Shown piece after piece: positions 46,167-55,000 of a stretch of 55,000 nt of DNA. The stretch comes from Halisarca cf. caerulea (lineage: Eukaryota; Porifera; Demospongiae; Chondrillida; Halisarcidae). The position numbers and the translations under genes were made by a program. The first letter of the stretch is position 1, and every line of letters begins with the position of its first letter. Location of the stretch: assembly GCA_963170055.1 (NCBI GenBank), contig CAUJGJ010000003.1, forward strand, positions 780,344 to 835,343, in the 5' to 3' direction. The notes under the pieces are model-generated. The model saw only the letters and a list, made by a program, of their open reading frames with translations. It searched no databases and had not been told where the DNA came from.

Positions 46167-46655
46167 GTATAGACCCTTCACTGTTCCAAGTATAGACCCT
46201 TCACTGTTCCAAGTATAGACCCTTCACTGGTCCAAGTATAGACCCTTCACTGTTCCAAGTACAGACCCTTCACTGTTCCAAGTATAGACCCTTCACTGTT
46301 CCAAGTACAGACCCTTCACTGTTCCAAGTACCGACCCTTCACTGTTCCAAGTACAGACCCTTCACTGTTCCAAGTATAGACCCTTCACTGGTCCAAGTAT
46401 AGACCCTTCACTGTTCCAAGTACAGACCCTTCACTGTTCCAAGTATAGACCCTTCACTGTTCCAAGTACAGACCCTTCACTGTTCCAAGTATAGACCCTT
46501 CACTGTTCCAAGTACAGACCCTTCACTGTTCCAAGTACAGACCCTTCACTGTTCCAAGTACAGACCCTTCACTGTTCCAAGTACAGACCCTTCACTGTTC
46601 CAAGTATAGACCCTTCACTGTTCCAAGTATAGACCCTTCACTGTTCCAAGAACAC
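46167..46655. repeat. 23-bp minisatellite (GACCCTTCACTGTTCCAAGT)
   Basis: About 21 units of 23 bp with TATA/TACA variants, in the 3' untranslated region of the short form or an intron of the long form. Confidence 0.95.
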
Positions 46656-46862
46656 TCTTACAGCTGCTTCACTATCCTATTGCAGTAGCATTATCATACA
46701 CTGTCAGGAACACCTTCCATTTAGCAACATACTATTCCATTGTACAAAGAATCAGCCGAGGATACACAAATCTGTGAACCCAAAGAGATGGTAGCTGTAC
46801 CAGCTGCTGGTCCAATATATGAATTGTTTACTGCAACATTGTTATTTGTTTTGAAGTGAGAA

Positions 46863-46868
46863 AATAAA
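46863..46868 (+). promoter_or_regulatory. possible polyadenylation signal
   Basis: AATAAA about 920 bases after the TGA at 45940. Another lies at 47028. Either could end the short transcript, which would then include the 23-bp minisatellite. Confidence 0.3.
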
Positions 46869-47160
46869 CTAAGCTAAGCCTTGTCCTTGATCTTGGTTTC
46901 GCAATTTGTGAAACTATATTTATAAGGCTGATTCTATATTGGAAAGGTATGTTGCTAAGCAGAAGGTGTTACAGGTGAATGACTTGTCACATCTAGCTGG
47001 TACTGCCTAACCCTTCACATTACACTGAATAAACTAATGTGTCCTGTTAACATTCTCTATAACACACTGCATGGTATAACTGGTATTGAAGTTGTCATTT
47101 GGTGAAAGATTTGATGTTACCTTGGATCCATTGTAATCAGCTTCTATTGTATACCTGTAG

Positions 47161-47252
47161 TCCCCCAAGTGAGGGAGATGATGTCCAGTCATCTCATCCC
47201 AACTCTTCAAAGAGCCCTGAGCACCAGCATCCAGTGCTGAGCACCCCAAAAG
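47161..47252 (+). CDS. putative alternative linker exon
   Basis: Acceptor TATACCTGTAG at 47160, donor GTATAG at 47253. It has 1 nt, 30 codons and 1 nt. It starts in phase 2, which fits only the internal donor at 45916 (joined codon TGT, Cys), and ends in phase 1, which fits the CARD-like exon. The peptide is PPSEGDDVQSSHPNSSKSPE and so on, a Ser/Pro/His-rich disordered linker like the preceding tail. Confidence 0.45.
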
Positions 47253-47698
47253 GTATAGTTAACTGTACATTCATCCATTGGCAAGCATAGTACGTACTAT
47301 CTGTACCCTCACTTAAGCTGTAGTTATTGTGGAAACATTAGTGGCTGTTGACCCTCTAAACTACTGACAGTGCTAGCAAAGTGCATCCCTCAAATGTGTG
47401 AAGACCACACTACAGTACAGCCTGTCCACAATCATCATTATAGCAGGGAACCACCAGTCAATGGTGGTCACATGTTGTCTGGTAAAAAGCTGGTAACACA
47501 TTTTTTACACCGTTGTCAAGCACCCTTATCAAGCACCCTTGTCAAGGCTGGGAATCTTCATACAGAAATGTAAACCTGTAACTGTCAATGGAGGTATCCA
47601 ATATGTCAGTGATCCAGAGTAAATGTTATATTTACATACATACATGCATACTTACTATAATACTGTATTAATTACATATTATACTATATATATTATAG

Positions 47699-47980
47699 AC
47701 TTTATGGAGCATTTTCATGAGGAATTCTTGAAAGAAGGCATAGTTGATGGTCAAATGATTGCTGACAAATTGGCTGATAAGGAAGTTATTCCTAGACCTT
47801 TGAAGAACGAGTTAGCTAAAGAAAACAATGAATACAAAGTGGCCTCAGCCATCTTCAACCATGTTAAAAAGCAGGGAGATTACGAGTCTCTTGAAGCACT
47901 ATGTACCATTATGATGAATGAGGGAGGAATGAAGAAGATGAATAAGTTGGGGAAGAAGATGCTGGATTGCTTGGTAGCAA
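47699..47980 (+). CDS. CARD-like death-fold exon
   Basis: Acceptor ATATTATAG at 47698, donor GTACGT at 47981. It has 2 nt, 93 codons and 1 nt, phase 1 at both ends, a whole-domain exon. The pattern is that of a CARD-type six-helix bundle: FLKEGIVDGQMIADKLADKE, then VASAIFNHVKKQGDYESLEA, then a Lys/Met-rich last helix ending KKMLDCL. CARDs form homotypic assemblies in innate immunity and cell death. It may end the long form of the GTPase gene (order linker, CARD, tail) or belong to a neighbouring gene of the same family. Confidence 0.65.
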
Positions 47981-48073
47981 GTACGTTTACCACTTCTGTC
48001 CTGTACATACATAATATTATGTTTCCACACATGGTTTACATGCACAAAGGTAAAAGGTATTTGCATGCGTGAC

Positions 48074-49156
48074 AATAATATGTTTGTCTAAAATATTATG
48101 GAGTACGGTAGTACAGTAGTACTCCATATGTATGATTGACACCGAAAAAACATGGCCGCCATACATTAGGCTAAAGCACATTTTCGCCGGAAACGAATGT
48201 TATGCAGAACGAAAAGCCTCAAGCGATCTATGAAACGTCCTTTTGTAGGCTTTTAATGTTTCACGATGGTTAATGCACACCTTACCCTAATGGGAAAACA
48301 GCAGTTCGTTTCTTACCGAAAAGCCATGAGCCAAGATATGGGCAACTTTTCGTCATCTTGTTATTATTGTTATTACTTTTAAACTAAACGGGCTAGCGAT
48401 CGCTAGGAAGGTTCTGTAACCTTCAAACTTCATATTTCAACTCAAAATGATAGTGCGGGGTGCCTTTGAGCTAGGGGTCTTTAAGCAGCTAATGTAGTAC
48501 AGAGTGAGAATTATTTGGATGGGAAAATCCCATACTTAAGAAGAGCCCACCATAATGAATCGGACTAACATAGACTAGGTTTGCGGTCGGCATCCGCCCA
48601 CCTATAATTAGATTCATTGCTTTTTTATTACATTCATTGCATGTAACTTTAGATTGATAAGGAAAAACATGTCAGCGAAAGGTGAATCGAATCGCTGATT
48701 TTGATGGAAGCAGGTTAACAACCGGAAGGTGGATCGACTCGCTGAGTTTGGTCAAAACAGACTAGCAAACGCTGTTCTGAAGTAATGATACAGTATGGTT
48801 AGAAGCATTTTGAAGTGATATTGGTGCCTTTTACGACACTATAGCTACAAGATGAAGTAGTTTAAATCCTTCGGAGGCCAAAAAATTAAAAGAACATCTA
48901 AATCTTAGACAGCAATGTATGGTTTTGCAACACCAGTACCATTTTAAGATTATATTCTTTTTTTTCGAGCCTTTGTTTCTCTTTGTTTCTAGATGGGTAC
49001 ATTGATTTTGGTTAGATAGCTGCATAGTTTCAGTTACTTTATCTTACAATTTAGCAGGATTGCGTTCCTTCTCAACTGCAGTGGAAACTTTCTGTTACAG
49101 CTTCTATTCGAACAACCATAATGATTATTCCTCTTTAAAGGAAAAACTGCTCAAAC
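48074..49156. other. intron or intergenic, unrecognised
   Basis: A 9-base inverted word (ATGGAGTAC/GTACTCCAT) lies at about 48097-48128 and an AACATGGCCGCC word follows at 48150, like those near the ends of the TA-flanked elements. No full element boundary was found. Confidence 0.3.
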
Positions 49157-49543
49157 AAGTGTGTATAAAAACCATTTAAAAATGGTGAAGAGAATGTAGG
49201 ATTGACGTAGGACTATGCAAAAAGGGATCCTCCAAAAACCCTTGGAACAAAGGGAAGTTGCAAAAGCGGTACAGGGCTATGTGGGCAAAGAGCTAGACGA
49301 GCACTGTGCAAATTCCACATCCCGCAGCACATATATATGTATGCAATGTGTTGCACATGCGGGATGTAGGAATTTGCACAGTGTTCATTTAGCCCTATGC
49401 CCGTCTTGCCCTTTGCCCACCGAGCCCTGTACCGGTTTTGCAACTTTCCCTTTTTCCAAGGGTTTTTGGAGGATCCCTTTTTGCATAGTCCCACATCAAT
49501 CCTACATTCTCTTCACCATTTTAAAATGGTTTTTATACACACT
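49157..49543. mobile_element. 387-bp foldback element (two arms of about 180 bp)
   Basis: The left arm starts AGTGTGTATAAAAACCATTT and the right arm ends with its complement. Arms match closely through AGAATGTAGGATTGA, ACTATGCAAAAAGGGATCC and GGTACAGGGCT to CATCCCGCA around a TATATATGTATG centre. A few short insertions distinguish the arms. Non-coding. Confidence 0.85.
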
Positions 49544-49584
49544 TTATATGTATGCATACACAGTCACGCAAATACATGCATGCA

Positions 49585-49589
<5 letters not shown>

Positions 49590-49680
<91 letters not shown>

Positions 49681-49793
49681 CACACACAACACACTCATGT
49701 ACGCACATATATGCACACTCATGCATGCAAGCACACACATGCACACACACTCGTGTACACTCATTTACACGAACACACACACACACACACACA
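49590..49793. repeat. CA microsatellites
   Basis: CA tract at 49590-49678, then mixed CA/TGCA words and a second tract near 49770. Confidence 0.95.
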
Positions 49794-50187
49794 ATCAAGC
49801 CCCAATGACACCAACACATACTCATGTTCATTCCAGTCAATCACGTTTGGTGTATATTCCATCAGAATAGATTGGCATCATTGCAGTAATTTCTTCTCCT
49901 TGCAGATAAAGACAACTTTTCTGAATGATATATTTAAATGTCTGTGTGTCTATATAGCATTTATATACATGCCAACTCAAAGCTCACAACTCTTACTAAA
50001 GTATAACTGATGTAGTTATGTATAGTAACAAAATTAATACAGTAACAGTTACTATTATTATTACTGGATTATTAAATATGCATTGTAAAAATGGAAATTA
50101 AGGTAGGGTACTTTTTGCTGAGCTACATGTACATGTGCTATATATGTGAATGGAGCAGTACCACTAGTCCTGTTGTAGTCTATATAT
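49794..50187. other. no gene seen
   Basis: Unique AT-rich sequence without supported features. Confidence 0.5.
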
Positions 50188-50277
50188 AGTCTTGTTCCCA
50201 GCCCCACTTCCGGCCGCCATTTTATTCTCGCCGGGGAGAATGAAATGGCAGCCGGAAGTGGGGCTGGGAACGAGACT
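50188..50277. repeat. 90-bp hairpin
   Basis: AGTCTTGTTCCCAGCCCCAC pairs with GTGGGGCTGGGAACGAGACT. The stem continues through TTCCGGC and GCCATTT to a loop of about 5 bases. GC-rich, unlike its surroundings, and probably a tiny foldback MITE. Confidence 0.85.
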
Positions 50278-50662
50278 AGTTGTAGTCAGGTTTTAACCTG
50301 AAAATTGCCGTGCACTTTAATTTTATAGAACCTTGGAAAAGTTAGAGTGTACCAACGTACTAAAGATAATACAGAAATGCCAGGGCTACTTGCAATTGGT
50401 AATTTATACTGCTAATGGGTTCCTTTACATGTACACACACTAGGATAGAAGAGCTTACAATAATAGTAGCACCTTACTTATGATTATAAATCTCAAATGA
50501 TTGTGGTAGGAGTGGGTGGTAGGATACTGTGTTTCTATTAGTGTGAGTGAGGAAGATATACGTTTGTATATAGGTGTGTGGAGATGAAGAGTGGATTAAA
50601 CTAGTTTGCACAAGGTTTGCTATACATATATAGCACTAGGTGTATGGTAATGGAAATGTGTT
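50278..50662. other. no gene seen
   Basis: Unique sequence leading into the 9-bp array. Confidence 0.5.
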
Positions 50663-51286
50663 GTGTGTATGAGGAGCATGAGGTGTATGAGGTGTATGAG
50701 GTGTGTGAGGTGCATGAGGTGCATGAGGTACATGAGGTGCATGAGATACATGAGGTGTATGAGGTGTATGAGGTGCATGAGGTGCATGAGGTGCATGAGG
50801 TGCATGAGGTGCATGAGGTGCATGTATGAGGTACATGAGGTGTATGAGGTGCATGAGGTGCATGAGGTGTATGAGGTGCATGAGGTGCATGAGGTGCATG
50901 AGGTGCATGAGGTGCATGAGGTACATGAGGTGCATGAGGTACATGAGGTGTATGAGGTGCATGAGCTCGAGGTGCATGAGGTATATGAGGTGCATGAGGT
51001 GTATGAGGTGCATGAGGTGCATGAGGTACATGAGGTGCATGAGGTGCATGAGGTACATGAGGTACATGAGGTACATGAGGTGCATGAGGTGCATGAGGTG
51101 CATGAGGTACATGAGGTGTATGAGGTACATGAGGTGCATGAGGTCCATGAGGTGCATGAGGTGCATGAGGAGCATGAGGTGCATGAGGTGCATGAGGTGT
51201 ATGAGGTGCATGAGGTGCATGAGATGCATGAGGTGCATGAGGTGCATGAGGTACATGAGGTGTATGAGGTGTATGAGGTGCATGTG
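50663..51286. repeat. 9-bp minisatellite (GAGGTGCAT)
   Basis: About 69 units with TGCAT, TACAT and TGTAT variants. Because the unit is 9 bp and stop-free, several frames on both strands are open over 200 codons (His-Glu-Val, Cys-Met-Arg, Ala-Pro-His, Ser-Cys-Thr and Met-His-Leu repeats). I see no start context or splice support favouring one. Confidence 0.95.
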
Positions 51287-51639
51287 ACATGATAGTCTTT
51301 GTCACTGATGTACTGTTGGTCCATCTTCTCCACGACTAGACATGAACAAGGAGTTTGAAGACCGTCCTCTTTCCAGCTCCCAAGCATCTGCTTCAGAACA
51401 CAACTGTTATAAGTGTATATTCATAGATCTACCCTGATAGCCATTAAATTTCCTATTTGACTATATATTGTATAATATTTCTATGTTACATTTGTTTTAC
51501 CAGATATAACGTATGGCAATTACAATCCTGGATGTGATAATTTAAATCTTCATAAAATTAATAATTATAATTGAAATGGTAAATGTACACTTATAGTGAC
51601 AACATGAGAAATGGTAAATTCCTTAAAAAGTGTTGACAG

Positions 51640-51728
51640 GGAATGATAACTTAGTCCGCAATGTTGACGAGACTATAGATCCTGTACTGAGGGTGGAGAA
51701 GGGAAAGATGGATGATACTAGCACCTAA
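51640..51728 (+). CDS. putative terminal exon of the long form
   Basis: Acceptor GTGTTGACAG at 51639. It has 2 nt, 28 codons (NDNLVRNVDETIDPVLRVEK and so on) and TAA. Phase 1 matches the donor of the CARD-like exon, giving Arg at the joined codon. The peptide is charged with no known domain. Evidence is splice signal, phase and codon content only. Confidence 0.35.
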
Positions 51729-51834
51729 ACACAAGGAAGATATAACAAAATATTTCTGAGGAAAACCCTGATGAGTGCCTACCACAGTGTAATGTACACG
51801 TGAACACACATATGTACATGTGCGCGCATGCGCA

Positions 51835-51835
51835 T

Positions 51836-51911
<76 letters not shown>
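51835..51911. repeat. CA microsatellite
   Basis: Pure CA tract. Confidence 0.95.
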
Positions 51912-52560
51912 CACTAGACAAAGCACATGAGGGACTGATAAGCACAAGCAAGCAGTACACTGAGTATGTAAGCACTTTACAATGTGGTTGGTGGTGATCA
52001 TTCAGTGTCCGAGGGCCTTACAAACTGTCCGTGTAACACAGCTTGCATAGCTGTCCACACAGTAGAGGACAAGGTCTGCTATACTATATAACAGCACAGG
52101 GAGACATTCACAGATGTGGTATAGTATTGTGTGGTTGGGTGGGAATACAACACTTCAAACAATGGGATACAGAATTTAGGTTCCCATGGAAACACAGGAG
52201 AATAGCCAGCTCATCAACCGCCAACAGTTGACATATGATGCAACATCTTTGGACACTGGAAAAAAAAACCATATACCCTGACGAGCTGTACATATTACAA
52301 TTATAACCATAGAGTATTAACATGTAACAACAGGTTGGAAATCATGTTCCAAATCCCACTCTGATAACATCGCGATGGGAGCGAGACTGGGAAGGAGAGT
52401 GTTTTGAAGGGGCGGATCCGATGTTGTAGAGTCTATGATCCAACATACCGAGGTACGTGTCCTAGTGTTAGTCATTGTTTGTCTCAGCATGCCCAGGGGG
52501 AGCGGATTTCGAATGTATTTACAGTATTTTGTAACACGTACATCAGCTATCTGTTTGAAA
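51912..52560. other. no gene seen
   Basis: Unique sequence. A 40-base GAGCGAGACTGGGAAGGAGA stretch near 52380 precedes the 18-bp array. No exon is supported. Confidence 0.5.
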
Positions 52561-53372
52561 GTGCCCAACGCTTACAAAAGTGTACAACGCTTAGTAAATG
52601 CCCAACGCTTACAAAGTGCCCAACGCTTACAAAGTGCCCAACGCTTACAAAATGCCCAACGCTTACAAACTACCCAACGCTTACAAAGTGCCCAACGCTT
52701 ACAAAATGCCCAACGCTTACAAAATGCCCAACGCTTACAAAATGCCCAACGCTTACAAACTACCCAACGCTTATAAAATGCCCAACGCTTACAAAGTGTA
52801 CAACGCTTACAAAGTGCCCAACGCTTACAAAGTGTACAACGCTTACAAAATGCCCAACGCTTACAAACTACCCAACGCTTATAAAATGCCCAACGCTTAC
52901 AAAGTGTACAACGCTTACAAAGTGCCCAACGCTTACAAAGTGTACAACGCTTACAAAATGCCCAACGCATACAAAATGCCCAACGCTTACAAAATGCCCA
53001 ACGCTTACAAAGTGCCCAACGCTTACAAAATGCCCAACGCTTACAAAATGCCCAACGCTTACAAAATGCCCAACGCTTACAAAATGCCCAACGCTTACAA
53101 AATGCCCAACGCTTACAAAATGCCCAACTCTTACAAAATGCCCAGCGCTTTTACAAAATGCCCAACGCTTACAAACTACCCAACGCTTACAGAATGCCCA
53201 ACGCTTACTCAGTGTACAACGCTTACAAAGTGTACAACGCTTTCAAAGTGTACAACGCTTACAAACTGCCCAACACTTTAAACGGTTTCGACGTATCAAT
53301 GCCCAACGCTTACAAATGCCTCAACGCTTGCAAAGTGTACAACGCTTACAAAGTGTACAACGCTTACAAAAT
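52561..53372. repeat. 18-bp minisatellite (CCCAACGCTTACAAAATG)
   Basis: About 45 units, variants ending AATG, AGTG or ACTA, or starting TACAACG. The multiple-of-three unit gives hexapeptide frames (Pro-Asn-Ala-Tyr-Lys-Met or Cys-Pro-Thr-Leu-Thr-Lys) up to 347 codons. Single-base length changes near 53149 shift frame, so coding is unlikely. Confidence 0.95.
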
Positions 53373-53720
53373 GACCAACTCCATTCTTATAACCACCCCA
53401 ATTCTTTCAGAAATGAGATTGTTCTCTATTTCAAAAAGTTTAATTAAATTTGTAATTTCATTGTTAATTATATGTGTCTTTGTGTCACTTACTACATATT
53501 ATGTAATAAATCCTTCTTGCATGTCCTGTCATTAAGTTGTTAGCTTCTATAGTTGTTTTATTTAATATCTCTTGATTGTTTTCTTGTTTGATTTTCATCT
53601 ATAGTATACATGTTACCTTTTGTGATTGTAGTAATGCATTGTAAACTAGGTCCCCTATTTATACCAACTTATAGCTGACAGGGCAACCTCTTTTTTGAAC
53701 ATTGACATTGACATTGACAT
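53373..53720. other. no gene seen
   Basis: AT-rich unique sequence. Confidence 0.5.
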
Positions 53721-53788
53721 AACCAATGACATAAGCTCCCACATGAACCAATGACATAAGCTCCCACATGAGCTTATGTCATTGGCTA
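53721..53788. repeat. 25-bp direct repeat plus inverted copy
   Basis: AACCAATGACATAAGCTCCC plus ACATG occurs twice in tandem and is followed by its inverted form (CATGAGCTTATGTCATTGGCT, overlapping). It forms a hairpin. Confidence 0.85.
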
Positions 53789-54503
53789 GAAGAATGGTGT
53801 GCCCGGGTGTGCCGGTAATAGTAGTCAAAACAATAGATTATTGGGCTTGAGTAGATTCGTTTCGAACAAGTACACCAATCGTCGCGTCGAGTGGGTTGGC
53901 AGGGGGGGGGGTGGGGTAACGCGTCCATAACTGAATTCCGTAAACTCCATTTATTTATCAGAGTGGCTATTCGTCTGGAATTCTTTCACCATCAATGCAT
54001 ACACAAGATGTTAGAATGTTGCATAACATTGCATAACAGTTTGGGTTAGGGTTATAGGGTTAGGTTTGGGGTTGGGATTACATTGTGTAATTTCTGCCGG
54101 ATCTTTATCTACTATATGCCCAATGCTTACAAAATTTATAATGATGTATAGTGGGGTAGATACGTATCTCTATGTTGAAGGATTTCTGTACAGCATGAAT
54201 TGAGGGCTACATATACTTTGATTCATGCAGCTATACTATTCCTAGACCATTTGAAATGCTCCTTATACCTAATAGCACATTTGTCAAGCTGATGCAATCG
54301 TCAAATTTCAATGAAATTACAATTGCAGTAGACTGTGAGTTAACATTATAATTTACTCAATAATATTAAATTTGTATACTTATTCACGATAAATTGTTGA
54401 TCTAAAGCAATACTACAAGTATTTTAATGACATTAGAGTTTGTTTGTATGCTAAAAGTCAAATTAAATGTGACTGTCCGGCTAATCCTAGTACGTAGTTA
54501 AAA
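53789..54503. other. intergenic; G-tract, telomere-like words and a stray 18-mer
   Basis: A G-tract lies at 53899. GGGTTAGGGTTATAGGGTTA at 54043 resembles the animal telomere repeat but is only about three units long. TGCCCAATGCTTACAAAAT at 54117 is an isolated unit of the 18-bp array 750 bases away. Confidence 0.6.
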
Positions 54504-54700
54504 TCAAGACTTAGTGCACTTTGGACATTTCCAGATGGCCTTTGCTGATGGCATTCTTTTGAGTCCACTGCAACGCAAGTGATACCATTCCTCACATAGG
54601 CTGCATGCCACCCAGTGCTCTACCTGTGCAGTTTCTTCTTGCCATTTTCCTCCACACTTTGAGCACACGTCCTCGCTTGCTATGTTATATCGAGCAGGAT
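54504..54700 (-). CDS. PHD-finger protein, last exon
   Basis: Minus strand, acceptor TCATATTTAG just upstream (54701-54710 in plus coordinates), stop TGA at 54504-54506. A C4HC3 zinc finger is complete in the exon: CSKCGG, WVACSLCEEWYHLRC, then IWKCPKC. PHD fingers usually bind histone H3 tails or act in ubiquitin/SUMO ligation. Also, many are found in transposon-derived proteins. The end lies only three residues after the last Cys. The exon starts in phase 1. Confidence 0.8.
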
Positions 54701-54785
54701 CTAAATATGATAATTTATGTACATACATATGTGTGTTTATTTTATTCTTACATGTACGTATATATGTAGGTCTGGGGATGCTTAC

Positions 54786-54857
54786 CTTCAGAGGTAGTTC
54801 CTACTTCCAATAATCCCTTTATTGTACCCATTGCCTCCTTCCTGCGCTGTTCCCTTT
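54786..54857 (-). CDS. PHD-finger protein, penultimate exon
   Basis: Minus strand, acceptor CATTCTGCAG and donor GTAAGC (54785-54780). It has 2 nt, 23 codons and 1 nt, joining in frame to the PHD exon (Asp at the split codon). The peptide is REQRRKEAMGTIKGLLEVG and so on, a basic helix. The gene continues beyond the right edge, so its N-terminal domains are unknown. Confidence 0.65.
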
Positions 54858-55000
54858 CTGCAGAATGGAAACCAAATTGGCATGTACCTTATTTAATTAC
54901 TGATCTGCATGCCACAAATAGCTACCAAAGGTTATTACACTGTACAGTCATGTGGCTTGATACCATTGATATTCCATGACAGTGATGTATGGTATGCATG

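Noticed and set aside
52404..53447. 347-codon ORF of Cys-Pro-Thr-Leu-Thr-Lys repeats
   Set aside because: 18-bp minisatellite. Other frames are open as well and single-base indels inside the array shift frame.

Overview
The window is animal nuclear DNA: split genes with GT/AG introns, families typical of animal innate-immune and chromatin proteins, and very heavy loads of transposons, microsatellites and minisatellites. The gene content (a Roc-COR-like GTPase with several small helical exons and a CARD-like exon, an OTU-CXC protein, CR1/L2-like and restriction-endonuclease-type LINEs, Tc1, pogo-like and Mutator-like elements) suits a marine invertebrate. A sponge or another early-branching animal is my best guess, but the sequence does not prove it. 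There are no rRNA, tRNA or CRISPR features that I can support.

Layout. 1-4.5 kb: microsatellites, 28-bp minisatellites and unrecognised DNA. 4542-10956: a 6.4-kb transposon-like unit bounded by an exact 8-bp target-site duplication and by near-identical inverted ends. Its arms carry a 31-bp satellite, and its core holds a two-exon OTU-CXC gene (one in-frame TGA) and an opposite-strand repeat ORF. 10999-45940 or -51728, + strand: one large gene assembled from ten exons, or thirteen in a second splice form. Almost every junction is phase 1. It reads as small helical exons (two of them products of a tandem duplication), then an 821-codon Roc-COR-like GTPase exon, then either a short tail or a linker plus CARD-like exon. 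Its introns hold most of the repeats: a 5'-truncated CR1/L2-like LINE (16.3-17.7 kb, minus), a degraded LINE with a 2A-like motif (20.9-25.1 kb, plus) broken by two DNA elements, a 10.6-kb 31-bp satellite domain (27.9-38.6 kb) interrupted by a LINE with a restriction-like endonuclease, LINE tail copies and a nested TA-flanked element, and further minisatellites. 49-54.5 kb: hairpins and 9-bp and 18-bp minisatellites. 54504-54857, minus: the last two exons of a PHD-finger gene that runs off the right edge.

How the parts relate. The exon structure suggests a signalling GTPase whose N-terminal modules were added by duplication of symmetrical phase-1 exons. The mobile elements are nested up to three deep, and the insertion junctions allow a relative order of events. 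Two LINE copies of one family lie inside two unrelated satellites that both contain GTAC, which suggests a target preference.
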